This document shows positions 48,180 through 60,080 of a DNA stretch of 64,000 bases, piece by piece. Numbering within the stretch: position 1 is the stretch's first letter; each line of letters begins with the position of its first letter. The DNA comes from Himantopus leucocephalus. Lineage: Eukaryota > Chordata > Aves > Charadriiformes > Recurvirostridae. Under the pieces are notes generated by a model that was not told the DNA's origin, did not search any database, and saw only the letters and a program-made list of their open reading frames with translations. The stretch spans positions 5,952,617 through 6,016,616 of the forward strand of contig RSEF01000004.1 in assembly GCA_003993805.1 (NCBI GenBank), written 5' to 3'. The translations under genes were made by a program, and so were the position numbers.

Positions 48180-48760
48180 GTGGTTTTTTTGCATAAAACT
48201 ATCATTTTGTTTTCTCCAGGTGTTTTGGAAATTGATTAACTTGGGGTACAAAAATGTTTAAATACTTCATTAGCTGAATCCTTTGAACTCAAATTAGACG
48301 AGCTTGTTGAAACAATTTAATGAAGTGCTTTGGTAGGAGCGGAGGGTGGGGGGGAGGAAGGCTGGGGCGCTGGGACAGGAGCAGCGCGGGTTTGCAGCAG
48401 GTGAGGATTTGGCCCAGTGCAGGGTTTGGCTATTAAATGGCAGCACTAAGCTGTCTCAATTAATAATTAAAATGTATGTTTAAATAATGCATCAAAGGAA
48501 ATTGCCTAAATTGCAAACTTGAGATTTTTGGGGTAAGTTCACGTTCAGACTCGGGCTTCAGATGTGGGAGGAATTCAGATATCTAATGTACCGACATGAA
48601 ACGGGGATTTCAAAAGCTTTAGCTTTTGTGTTAAAATGATGAAAAGAGAGTGGTAGGAAAAGAGACTGCCGAGCTCCTCGGAGTGTTTGTGAACAAAATA
48701 GCACCTTTTTGGGGAAACAAAGGCAACCCTTCAGAGTCTATCAAACAGTTTATGCCCCAA
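48180..48760. promoter_or_regulatory. AT-rich block resembling conserved noncoding elements
   Basis: Contains GAAATTGATTAACTTGG, a TCF/LEF-like CCTTTGAACTC near 48280, CAATTAATAATTAAAATG near 48459 and the inverted repeat CAAAAGCT-TT-AGCTTTTG at 48611-48628. It is repeat-free with no open frame. The regulatory call is inferred. Confidence 0.35.
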
Positions 48761-51700
48761 CTGCTGCAAAAACTGGGCAGCAAAAAGTATGAGAGATCCT
48801 TTAGATGATTCCTCCGGAGGGAAGGCTAAGCTACAGATTGAACAGAGAGAAAAGAAAGGCAGATGTGCCTTGGAAAAAAGGATTATCAGACTAGTGTCCA
48901 TTTAGGAGTCTGCAGCTGAATGAGGAGAAGAAACTGAAGCAGGGGGAGACTTCCCACGATGTTTTATATCGGGTGCAGAGCTCTCCTTGGAGACAGCGCA
49001 GGGTCTCACGGCGTCAGCGCGGGATGTGCCACGTACCTGGAGCTGCGGGGAGACTTGTACGTCCTTCCNCAGTGCGTGGCTGCAATCGGCCCTTCTTGGC
49101 TTCTTCCAAGACACACGGAAACTGGCCGCTCCAGCCCGTCCTGTGCCCCCTGCCTGCTGGGTCCGGCCCCTGAGAAACGCGACTTTGCGCTTGGAAACAT
49201 GGCATCTGCGGGGCAGCAGAGCGGGACAGGGAGCGAGGGGAATAAAACCCATCCAACGCTGCATTGCTCCAGCATGGCAGCATCTATTTATCTTGCTTGC
49301 ATCTCTCCTGCCAGCTGGTGCCATGGCACCGGACCGTCCCCATCCCCACGTGGGGCTTCTCGCAGGTGGAGAAGGGCCCGTTCGCGCGTGGGAAGCCTTT
49401 TCAGCAACAAGGGTGGAGACCAGGAGAAGCCACCGGCTGCTTAATCTCTGTCTGTGCCCCGGTGCAGAGGAGCTATCCCACTTCCAAGCAGAAAATCTGG
49501 CTGTCTGGGCTGAGTGACAGCTCGTCAAAGCCTTGCCGGTGCTCTCAGACACGCAGCCAAATAACGGCGTATCTTTTTTGCAGCACAGAGAGCGCTTTGA
49601 GGCTGAGGGAAGCAGAGCCCCCATCATAAGCATCGCTCCTGTGCCACCGTCTGGGGAAAGAAATGCTGCCAGCGAGGACGTGATGGACAGAGCCGCGCTC
49701 CTGGCTTAAAGTCCCGGGGTGGGAAGGACAAACTGAGCCATGGAAGGCCATTACCGATCCATTTCTGGACCCTGCAGAGCGGTGAGAATTATATCATCCC
49801 ATAGCAACGGGCCAGCGTGGATCTTCTTAACAAGACCTGCCCTAAGGGAAGTTGGTACTCAACCGAAATAGTAATGGATCCACGTGCTCCTGGGCTTTGT
49901 TCTTGTTGGCATCAGGCTATGTCCAGGGTTGGTTTGGGGATCAGAAATTGTGCGGCGCTGGATGTTTTGTGCTCTCGGCCGTCTCGGCTGCACCAGGGCA
50001 GTGGCAGAGCTGCCTCGAGCAGGCACAGCCTTCACTTCGGCTGGAGAAGCAGCGCGGTTGGGCTTTCCCGGCATCTTGTCCCAACACCATGGATGGCACA
50101 GCCCGGTTTCACCCATCCTGCACGAGCCTGGTTGGGCTCCTTCCCCTTTGGGTGCCCGCAGGGAGGCAAGCCCACCCCCTGCTGCTAAACCCCAAATCCT
50201 CCTCTCCCCACGTCCCGCGGGGATGGGGCCGGGTGGCAGTGGCATGTCATGGCTGGTTGTCACCGTTGTTTCGCTCCTGTGGCCGTCAGGTTTGGCCGCA
50301 TTGACGTTTGTCTGGTTTGACTCCAAACATAAACCTCTCTCGGGCTGAATAGCGAGGATTCCTTGGTGCAAAAGGCCGCCTTTCCCTTCACACATGAGGG
50401 GTTTGCTCCATTATGCTTTGATGTCCTGCAAAGAAGCTGCCTCGGCATCAATGGCATCTAACACGGTGACACATGTAGGGCCTGAGGGCTCCGGGAGCAG
50501 GTTTAAATAGGACCATTGAATCCGTCCTCCTGCGCGCATGTGACTGTCGGTGGCAGGAGCCCAGCAATCGATTGAGCTGTCAATGTATGCGGATGGACCA
50601 AATTTTGGACTTTCTGCCCCGCGCGAAGTGACTGGTCTCGATGCATCGGGTCTGGTTCACGCCTTGGAACGATATTTGGCTGCTGAGGAAGGGACCGCGG
50701 GGTACAGGACCTGTCCAGTGTGTGTAATTACTGCACCGTGGCTGTCTCAAACCTGTTGAAAGGAAACAATTTAAACTGCAAATTGTTTCCCTCCATAGCT
50801 GAGTGCTGCACAAAGGAAAAAGTCTCCGTTCAGGGTTATTATTAGACGCCGGGGCTTTAGAGCTGTTGTATCTAACGGAGAGAGAAGTAGGTAGTGTTTA
50901 ACCAACAGAGGAAACAGTGTTTAGCGATAAGCACTTCTCTCTAATTTCTGCTTACGGTCCTAATTGTGAGCGGGTCAGAGCAGCAAAGGCAATTTTGCTG
51001 ATGCCGACACCACAGGGGTTTCATCCCTTTTACCAGGGGATGAGAAAAGACCCTGATTTCCAGGGATGGGTTTTCCCCCAGATTGCTGATGCCGGTCCAG
51101 ACTTCTCCATCTGGAGATGCTCTTGGAGGCTGTGGTCCAGCGCTGGAGCGTGAGGGCTGTGCCCGGGGATCGCTTCCACCTACTGCCACGCTCTCCAGCA
51201 GCTGCCCAGAGCCACCATAGCTTTGTCACACAGCGAGCACCCGAGCAAGCCTTGCTGGGCCTCTTCCAGATGGAGACGTGAGTTTGTGTAGGACACAGCG
51301 ATGGTGCTGATGCTTTTTCTCCCGTATGCCGGTGTTTGTCCATCTGCAAGGTGCCGTCAGCGTTTTCTGGAGCACACAGATGTGACGTTTGGAAAAGAGG
51401 ACCCGTGCACTTGACCTGTGAAATGATGCCCACACAGGGGCAGGCTCTATGGGGGATGAGGTTATGACCCAGATTTATTAAAGTCATCAGGTGCCTATTG
51501 ATTTTGGCTACTCTTTGTGGCCCCAGGACCTCACTCTTCACTGGGGAACAGCTGGATGGAGGATCCCGAAGAAGAGGTGTGTTTTGCATCAAGCAGCTCT
51601 TCATGTCTCTCCAGAAGCTTGTCGTGTAAGTGTGGTGGAGCTGCTGGTCTGGGGCATCATGACTCTCTCTGGGTTGGAGAACAAGAAAGAGCGTATGGCA

Positions 51701-53340
51701 GCTTTGAACTATGCTGGGTCAATGAGGTAACGTGCGATCTCTATTTCCTTGTGCGTAGGAGCACTTTTTATTAAAACTCTGCCTTTGCAGAACTTCTTTA
51801 GCAAATGTACACGGTGGAGTGTGTTTGGGGAATGGTTTGGACAATGCTTGTCCAAGACGATTGGCGACGTTGGGCTTTCCTCACCCTTGTGGGAAGCCTC
51901 AAATCTTGCTGAGATGCTGCTGAGGTGAGGCCTGGGAGGGTGATGCCAGGGTCTACAGGACCCCTGTAGTCCCTTACCAAGGGGACAGCGTGCCAGGGAG
52001 CCTCAGGAGAGATGAGCAGGGCAGCCTTGGCACTGCAACCCCTCCATGTGCAACTAGTCGCAACCCCTGCAGCGAAGCGCGTGCTCCCGCAGCAGCTCCC
52101 CGCTCAGCAGGAGATGGCCTTGGGCTGGTCCTGGCTCCCTGTGTGGCCAAGGAGAGCTGGCCCAAGGTGTCAGAACCCCGAGGATGGGCCGGCCCGTGCG
52201 GCAGATCCCCGTCAAAACCCGCTTTCTGCACAGGGTTCCATGGCTCTGACAGTGGGGACGCTGCGGGGAGACCCTGCCCAGAGCTGGATTAACTTCAAAC
52301 CCAAAAAGTGGGAGGGAAAAGAAAAAAAAAAATAATCGCTTCTCTGTCCATGCAAAGCGAGTTTCTGGCTCTGGTGACTCAGGATTAGTGCTCCACAAAG
52401 GGAGGGTAGGAGCATTATAGTGAAATGTAGACTCTCCATAGGAGGCACCCATACATCCCGGCGGTGTGGGGAGAGGGGGGGGGAAAAGGCATCTGTGGCC
52501 CGGCCAAGTTTGCCGAGGGAGCCAGATCGGCCTCACCGCTGCCCAGACGCAGGTGTCAAACCTGAATAGAGCGGGTGGAAAGCACGGCGTGGGTTCCTGC
52601 AGGTAACATCCCTCCCGGCTGCATCCCAGGGGATGCCCGACCCGGTAGCCCATGGCAGAGATGAAAGGACTGAAAAGAGAGGGGACGTGCGGGAGGTGGG
52701 AAGAGAAAACCGTATTTGTGTGCGTGTCGGTGTATAGGGGTAACATCTACTGGGAACTGTAGTGAGCGGGCGTACGGTCAAGTGTGAAACAAGAAACGAG
52801 GTTAGTGCTGCAGAAAAGCTGGCACTGTTTTCTCTGTGCCCTGCGTGTGCCGTGTACGTGCAGCGTGACGTAGGCTGGTCCTGTGTCCCGTGGGCGTAAT
52901 GCCTGCAGGAACCCACCCGCACCCTCCACGTGGGCTGGGGAAGAGTTTGTCGTGGGAGTGTGGTTTTTCCCCTTGTTCCCGGCACTTAATTTCATCGTGA
53001 GAGCGCTTTTCTGAAAAAGCAAATGGGGAACTTCTGCTGGGTTGAATGCTGTTGCTCCTCTGCCACCACTCCTTGCAGGCTGAGTTTCCATCAGCCTCTG
53101 GCATCAACGGGCAAAACACGGCGTTCCCTAAGGAGATGCTCGGTGCTGGCGGTGCCTTGCTCTGGGAGCTGGTGCCTAAATAAAATCTCTGGCTTTCTGG
53201 AGGTTGTGAAGGGGGTGAGGGTTTGGGGGGGATGAGGACAGGTAGGATGCAGAGCTTTGCAGCTGGGATGGGAGGAAAATGTCCGCCAGTGCTGGTGCTG
53301 CCGCCTTGGGTGCCTCTCTGCACCCACTGCTTCCTCCCAG
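48761..53340. other. Intergenic, GC-rich
   Basis: A single N lies at 49069. Long frames (243 codons on the minus strand at 48902-49633, which runs through the N; 230 codons on the minus strand at 52054-52746) have no recognisable domain. One AT-rich island at 50755-50800 holds an exact inverted repeat. No gene is recognised. Confidence 0.5.
50762..50790. promoter_or_regulatory. Perfect 11-bp inverted repeat with facing SOX-type cores
   Basis: GGAAACAATTT, a 7-nt spacer (AAACTGC), then AAATTGTTTCC. The arms are exact complements and carry AACAAT and ATTGTT, which face each other as in paired SOX sites. The 11-nt spacing between cores is wider than the usual SOX dimer site. It could equally form a small DNA or RNA hairpin. 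Confidence 0.45.
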
Positions 53341-53410
53341 GGCTCTGGGGACACTGGGAAGCGGTGGTGGGGCTCTGGGGACACTGGGAAGCAGTGGTGG
53401 GGCCCTGGGG
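53341..53410. repeat. 30-bp tandem repeat, about 2.3 copies
   Basis: The unit starts GGCTCTGGGGACACTGGGAA and is repeated at 53341 and 53371 with one substitution (GCGGTGG against GCAGTGG). A partial third copy starts at 53401. It is a small GC-rich minisatellite. Confidence 0.85.
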
Positions 53411-55429
53411 AATTAGTTAATTGGGTTTAACTCACTTCATCTTCTATTGGAAAAATGGCACACACAAGCACATATGTAATTATCTATATAATTATGTACG
53501 TATATGTATATAAAGTCTGAAGACTTTTTGTGAGTAGGGATCTTGGAGGGTAAATACAGGACTGAAACCCAAGAATCTTAATTTTGCCTCAAATTTTGGC
53601 TATACTGTTTCTATAGAGACCAAAAGGAAGCTTTGGCTCCCCCACTCAGCTATTAAAGTTTAGTGCATTGAAAACTGTCTTCACGCTGTGATACCCTTTC
53701 ACGGAGTAGAATAGGGTCTGAGCTAATCCATGAAAGTTGTCATGCTATGAACTAGTAGTCAAGCTTTTTCCTTTCAATTGAGTCTAAAACTATACTGTAC
53801 TTCACACTTGATTGGCCCTTCAGATGGCAGGACTCAATATCCCTGCTGGAAATAAGCTCGTCTTCACACAGTGATGTTGAACGTGGAAAGATCTTGTTTC
53901 TGTGGCATAATTACTAGTGCCGCAATATGAAAGTCATCAGGATGAGATTTTTTCTTTTTTTTTTTTTTAATCTAATTAATATACATCAAACTTTGCTTTC
54001 TTAAAGATTGGCGAGGTTTGGGTGCGATGCTGGCAGGACGCGGTCCACCGAGAACCTGGACCCGAGCAAAGGCTCCCACTGGCTCGGGAGCTTTTCTCTC
54101 CTCAATGTTGCACGCACAAACGTAGCAAGGCAAAGTTATCATCCGCACACCAGCCTCAGCCTTCCCCCACTGAGGGTACTGTAGCAAAGGTAATGAATGG
54201 GTCTTTTTTTTTTTTTTCTTTCTCCTTTTTTTTTTTATTTTTTTCCTCCCATCTATCAAGATAACTGTATAAAGCAGGATTTTGCGCTGGGGCAATTTTT
54301 CTAATGGAAATCAATCCCTTCTTTTGACCTTAGCTGCTACTTGTGCGTGTTCACAGGGGCTAAATCGATAGCGGGGACACCGGACCGTCACTATAGGTGG
54401 AGCAGCCGTGAGACTCTCGATTAAGACTTCACCAGTGAAAAGTTACTGTATTTTTATGATTAAATTTTTTAATGGGGAAAAAATGCCTTGAACTGTATAG
54501 ACCAAAAGGGGGCACCAAGGNAAAAAAAAAAAAAAAAAAAAGGCTATGCTGGTTTTGGTAGTTTACCTATACAAACTGCGACGGTTTCTACTGTAGATTT
54601 CTTGCTTAGCATAGTTACTAAACAACAACAAAAAAAAAATCTCCTCAAAGTTTACGCGAACCTCCAGTATTTTCACTGAGCCGACGTGATGCTGATTCAG
54701 CTGGGGAGGCTGCTTTGGGGATTTCTTTGGGGCTCTTTTGCTTGTTAATCGTCATCAGTTAATTTTTATTTTTTTTTTTAAGATTTGGAGAGGTTTTCTT
54801 AAATGTAGAGTTGGGTTGTGTGGGCTTTCTTAACTCAGGAGTGATGCTCTAGAGAATAAGCACCAGATGAATTTAATGATATAAATCTTGAAAGCGCTCT
54901 CCGCCTTTCCTGGAGTATTCCGTATTGCCTCTGCCGTCACCTCTAAGCGCAAGTTTGCTGTTTCCTTTCGGCTGTGTTTACCCCCTCACTGGGTGTAAGA
55001 GGATTTCTCCTTAGCTGGCTGTGGGATGAAACGGGGAGGGGGGGGGACGGACAGGTAGGGGACAGCATTAGCCCCCTCTCTCCGCTTGGGAAAGCAGCTT
55101 TAATTACAACCAACCTCATTTATGGCTCGCTCAGCCCAGCGTCGTGGTCAGGACAAGGCACAGGCGTTGGAAGGAATTCTGCCCTGTGACTACCACGGCA
55201 CCGAAGTGCCTCTTCTCCCACCGCTGCGAAAAAGGGACGAAAGAGCAGAACGAACATAAATTTCATCCATTTCCCCATCCCTGTCCCACAGACAGATTTG
55301 GTTAAAAGCCTTCTCGGTGTTGAACGGCTGCGACGTAGGAAGGGTGTGGAGCAATTGTGTTCTCGAGGCTGGAGGGGGGGGGGTGTCCCTTCTCTCGACT
55401 GCGCAAGGTTTTATGGTGCATGTTTATAA
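53411..55429. other. Intergenic with simple repeats and one single-N joint
   Basis: Contains TA- and GTA-rich simple sequence (53459-53513), T-rich tracts (53950-53968, 54202-54244), a single N at 54521 followed by 20 A (54522-54541), and a G run near 55374-55383. No gene is recognised. Confidence 0.55.
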
Positions 55430-56960
55430 TCTCCATTTTTTACAAGCACCTAGCACGTAAAACGCCAGTCAGATGATTATAGCTGGTTTGTAATCGCTGT
55501 GTTGTGTTGTTTTTTTTTTTATTTGCGCCTTTGTAGCTCCGCTCGTGCAAAGTCCTTTCGTAAAATTGTCAGATTCAATTATTTTTCACACCAGAATGGA
55601 ATAAGTTTGTTTCCCTTATTTTATGGAACCACCTTTATTGGTTTTTGAATTATAATTCAGAAATGAAAGATGAGGTGTTTTCAAGCACTGAATGTTTTAT
55701 AGCTTAATTTGTACGGAGACCTAAGCCTTATTTTTAGTTTTGTTATGTTACCTAATTTATTGGATCGTATATTATATAACGCAAGGCAACCGAATAGCTG
55801 AGGTTACATTAATAATTTTGATACATGTGGCTAATTAGTTTGCATTTTCTATGGATCTCAATTTAAAAAAAAAAAATAATAATCTCCATATCTGTTTTAG
55901 ATTTCGGCAATAATGTTAAATGCAGCAGGTACCTAAATAGAGCTATTCATACAAAATTGTGAAATTCACTTTTTAAATATAACCGGTTTGATATTTTTAA
56001 AAAGCGACTGTCCCTTTGGTGTCTCACGATCTGCTCACAAAAGGATACAGCCGTCCTATCTGCCCACTGTTTATGAACAACACCTTCAAAACTGCAGGGC
56101 AGGGACCTGGTTCGTTTGGTGGTTTAGGAAACGGCATTTTGAAAAGTCGTTGCTGTTTTGGTCGCAAGTGCTTTATGAGAAAGTGTGGAAAGAAGAAGAG
56201 AGACCTGAAATACCCTAAACTATCCTGAGTAATTTAGTTGAAAAAGCCATTTGTTGAATATCTAATTTTCCTCTTCCAGTTTTGTTGCGGTTTTAAATTA
56301 CTCCGTGCTTTGAGTCTATTTTTACAATATTATTCTCATTTAGCTTTTACAGTTAACATGTTCAAAATAGTTTCTGGATTTAAAGAGTTTCCTTCTGTTT
56401 CTGCAGTTTGCTTTGAGAAATGATCGCTCGAAAGTGTTAGACTTCAGCTATTCTTTTGATACAATTAATAATAATAACCAAAAGAGTCCTCCTATTGGCA
56501 GCACTAAAATATTGTGCGTTTACATTCCGCTGTGTTGTTTGGCCGATCGTAAATCTACCCTGTACGGCTCCGATCGGGTTTTAAAGGTCTGTCATAATTT
56601 ATTGAACCAGTTAACAAAAATGCGTAGGTAAAGAAAACCCATTCAGATGTGAACATGAACCATTTCAATCACTATCTGCAGAAAGCTAATTTATCAGCTT
56701 AAATTCCCTTTCTGCGATGAATAGCATTTTGCTCTGGAATAGACCTGCAAACTGAAAACGTTTTGATTTTTTATTTATTTTTTTTTTGTCAAGGAAGTAG
56801 AGAAGGAAAAAAATAAGAAAAAAAAATAGGAAACATTCTTAGTTTTGCCTACGTAGCGTGCTATAATTCAAAATAAGGTTTTCTTTCTTCATTTCAGAGG
56901 CGAGGAGGTAAACATTACCTCTCTTGCTCCCATGCAACTCAGATTAATCGAAAGTGCAGA
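55430..56960. promoter_or_regulatory. Long AT-rich repeat-free block resembling a conserved element cluster
   Basis: About 1.5 kb of unique AT-rich DNA with no useful open frame and many homeodomain cores: CAGATGATTATAGC near 55471, TTGAATTATAATTCAG (itself an inverted repeat) near 55646, TACATTAATAATTTTG near 55805 and GTGGCTAATTAG near 55827. It is the strongest candidate here for an ancient regulatory cluster. The claim rests on texture and needs alignment. Confidence 0.4.
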
Positions 56961-58918
56961 TGTGGAAAAAGGTGCAGGCAGAATTTGAAATCCGATTTCC
57001 CCCCTTGATTTACTGTTATAACCTATGGAAAAAAAAGGTTTGAAAATTTGGCTGCTACAAATGCCTTCGATTTTATTTATATTTTTTTTTCCTTATCCCA
57101 CGTGCGTGCTTTCTTAAGGGCTGGGAAGACCCGCGCTCCTGCTTTGGGTGCTGCGCTGTGGAGTAAGTTGTTGCGCAAATTTCTATTTCTTGTAGCAGAG
57201 AGAAAGGGAAAAATATCCGCCTTCGTGGGACTTTACGGGCATCGCCGTTTCACTGAACCCGGCTTCGCTGCAGATGGATATATCGGCAGATGAATTTACT
57301 GCTGATTTCCAGTGTGCTCTGCGTGAACGGGAGCAGGTTTTTTGTTTTGTTAAAAAGCAAACCAAGAAGGAAAAAGAGCCAAGCAAACCATTTCCAACTC
57401 CTCGTTTGGTTCAACGCTGAGGGTACGAGTTCTCCGTGCCCGTGGTGGTGTGTTGGGAGGCTGTGAACCCTGTAAGAGCTGGCAAAGCGCATCGTTAGAG
57501 CAGTAATCCAGCTGTATTTTAATTTTCAGGGTACAGCAGAGCACTTATTTGCCGTCTCTCTCTCTGTCTCCCTCCCTAACGTTAGCGCAGAAAGGAAACT
57601 TAATCTCTCCAGTGACCCTGCTTCTGTTCTTCAGCTCATAAAAGCCAAAAAAAGTCAAGCCAGAGCCTCCGAAATGTTGGCAGATCCTGTAAATCACCCT
57701 GTAACACCGACAGGATAACACCTTCCGGGGAGCGGATTTTTGCCCGGACTCTGAGTTTTGTTCCCTTTTGTGAGTTTGAGACACTCTCGATACCAATTCA
57801 GTGTTTTCCGCACGTACAGTATTTGATCTATAACAAATTGTTTTATTACGCACAACGACTGAAGATAATTGTGATGGAATACAAATTTTTAAATGAATTC
57901 CAGGGCGTTGGATGCCTCATTACCTACGCATAGAGGAAAGCTGCCGTGTTTCTGGCTGCGGAAGCAGGGACACGATTTAATCGAGGCATTTAGAAATAAA
58001 AAATCCTAATGTCTCCTTCCAAAGTGGGCAAATTAAATGCGCAACAGAGGAACGGTTTTAACGTTGCCACGTGTAATTAGCGACTCAAATGTAGGCTGAT
58101 ATCGTTATATTGTTTTGCTTGCCACTGATTAACTGAATATTGACAGGGAATAAGGGAAGAAATGGGTTCTGGTGAGATAGTTAGGACGGGAGCCTCAAGT
58201 ACGAGCTGGATTTGGTGGTTTTATAAAAAATGTGCAAAGAAAAAAAAAAAACCGACCTCACCATTCCTTTCTGCTCCTTGCTTTGACACCGCCTAAATTA
58301 AATGCAGAGTTGCGTTGGCTTTGCACGTTGTTTTTCGCTCGTTTGACATTTAATACTGTTGTATCAGGACCGCTCATCTTAGCTGAGATACGGGGGGGGG
58401 GGGAAATACCCAATTTAGACCAAATGTGAGAGGGACTTGCCGAAGCCAATGTCTGCGCGAGCTGCTGAGCAGGGAGGGAGTTTGCGTGGGCTGGAGGAGG
58501 CAGATTGTCCCCAGGACGTGGCCGGGGGAGCATTGCTGCCACCGCAGCGTTGGGATCCCGGCAGGTCCCCGGCACCGCAGCCAGCAAAGGCTTTTCTTTG
58601 GGAATTGCTACTTCCTAATGCAGACGGTTAAAACGTGCGTTCTCCATAAAAGTCTCATTAATCGGGTGTATAAAGTATATTTTAAAAGTTGATTGTAAAC
58701 AACGCAGTTCTCCGGGCTTTTTACTATCGCGACCGCTGCAACACTGGCACGTTCGATAAACGTCATGTTATTGTATGTCTGAAGTTAAAAAAAAAAAAAA
58801 AAAGAGAAGGGGGGGAGGTTTAGTTGCAATCTGTAATTAAATCCAGCGGGAAGTATTTCCTGAATGGCAGAGACCTTTCACACTCTGTTACCTAATTCTT
58901 TACAGGTGATTTCCCGCC
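56961..58918. other. Intergenic, mixed
   Basis: Unique AT-rich stretches (57780-58200) alternate with moderately CpG-containing DNA (58430-58580). An A run lies at 58787-58803. No exon is recognised. Confidence 0.5.
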
Positions 58919-58981
58919 NNNNNNNNNNNNNNNNNNNNNNNNNNNNNNNNNNNNNNNNNNNNNNNNNNNNNNNNNNNNNNN
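58919..58981. other. Assembly gap (63 N)
   Basis: A run of 63 Ns. Its non-round length suggests an estimated gap. It is bounded on the right by a long C homopolymer. Confidence 0.95.

Positions 58982-59012
<31 letters not shown>
58982..59012. repeat. Poly(C) run, 31 nt
   Basis: Thirty-one C directly after the gap. It is either a true G/C homopolymer that stopped sequencing or a gap-filling artefact. Confidence 0.8.
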
Positions 59013-59820
59013 TTCTTTTTGGGCGCTGGGAAGTGGTAGTCATAGCAAAATCGGTTGGATTTCAGAGCAAGAAAATACTCTTTGCTGTCTCGTAGTGGAA
59101 TTGGTAAATGTGATGGCTAGTCCTCAGAGCCAGGAAAAAGTAATTCCGCATTTATTTTTTCCTTCCCAAGAAGTAAAATGTGATTGAAGGGACTGGAAGG
59201 TAATAATTTTTATTAAAAGAAAAAAAAGACCCCACAAACAAAAGAACACCTCTTTTTGGTTGAAAAAGAGCTCGACACAAGGCTATATTTTCCCCTTTTG
59301 TGTCAGAAATGGAGGGCAGCGCGGGGAAGGAGATGCTCCCCATGCCTCCATCCTCCCCACCTTTGGGTACCTCCAGCCGGGCCGGGGGAGGCTCTGCCCC
59401 GGCTGGGGGCTCTCGCCCCGTGCCGGCGGCCGTGTAAACCTTCGCACCGGCACAACAGGGAGCAGCCTGCGCGCAAGACGGCCTTTTCTCTCCCGAGGAA
59501 GAGTCCGCCTCTCCCCTCCAACCTGCTTTGCTGGAAAAAAGGGCTTTCCCAGGCGAAATAACTTACTTATATTGGGAGGAGCCTTTTGTGGCCGGGCTCT
59601 CGTATTGTTCTTTGAAAAAGTGGACCTTCCCCACCCCCCCAGCTCCCTGAAGAATAAAGCGATGCAAAGAAATACAAATGGCACAGCAATGACTCGGGCT
59701 GTTACACGCAGGTCTGATTTGATGTATGCGATCAGTTCCTATAGTATAAATCTGCGCTGGTTTCTTTCCGAGCTTTGTGCTGAGATTCTCACCCGATGTT
59801 TTGATAATACCTTCTGAAAA
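59013..59820. other. Intergenic with a small CpG-rich cluster
   Basis: Positions 59317-59520 are GC-rich and hold about 17 CpGs (for example GCCGGCGGCCGTG). A 185-codon + strand frame (59260-59817) crosses it but has no domain, and its last third lies in AT-richer sequence. It could be a weak CpG island or promoter; I see no exon that would prove it. Confidence 0.35.
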
Positions 59821-60080
59821 GCGAGCGACTCGAGAGTCAGTTAAAACCATATTTCTTCCAGGCAAATAAGTGTATAAATGCTCCCCAAACACGCTTGCAA
59901 GCAGAAACGTCAGCTAGCGTTCTCCAGATATTTTGACGTCAATGGAATAACAGTTTGCATTGACAAAGATGGAAATTTAAAGTAATGACTTGGTGCAGCA
60001 GCTTTCAAAATGGTAGAGAAAAATACAGCAAAATTTCCTTACTGTTAATAGAAAAGGTTGCTTTAATTTAAAGACATCTA
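59821..60080. promoter_or_regulatory. Noncoding-element-like block with an exact CRE
   Basis: AT-rich unique sequence containing the perfect cAMP-response palindrome TGACGTCA at 59934-59941, then GCATTGACAAAGATGG. No open frame or repeat. Regulatory role inferred. Confidence 0.35.

Noticed and set aside
48902..49633. 243-codon open frame on the minus strand
   Set aside because: It runs through the N at 49069, which hides a possible break, overlaps frames on the other strand and has no domain. Long frames are expected by chance in GC-rich DNA.
52054..52746. 230-codon open frame on the minus strand
   Set aside because: No domain, low-complexity stretches (poly-Phe from an A-rich tract) and competing frames.
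59260..59817. 185-codon + strand frame across the CpG cluster, considered as a CLYBL first exon
   Set aside because: No mitochondrial presequence that leads to a good donor, and no similarity to known CLYBL protein as I recall it.
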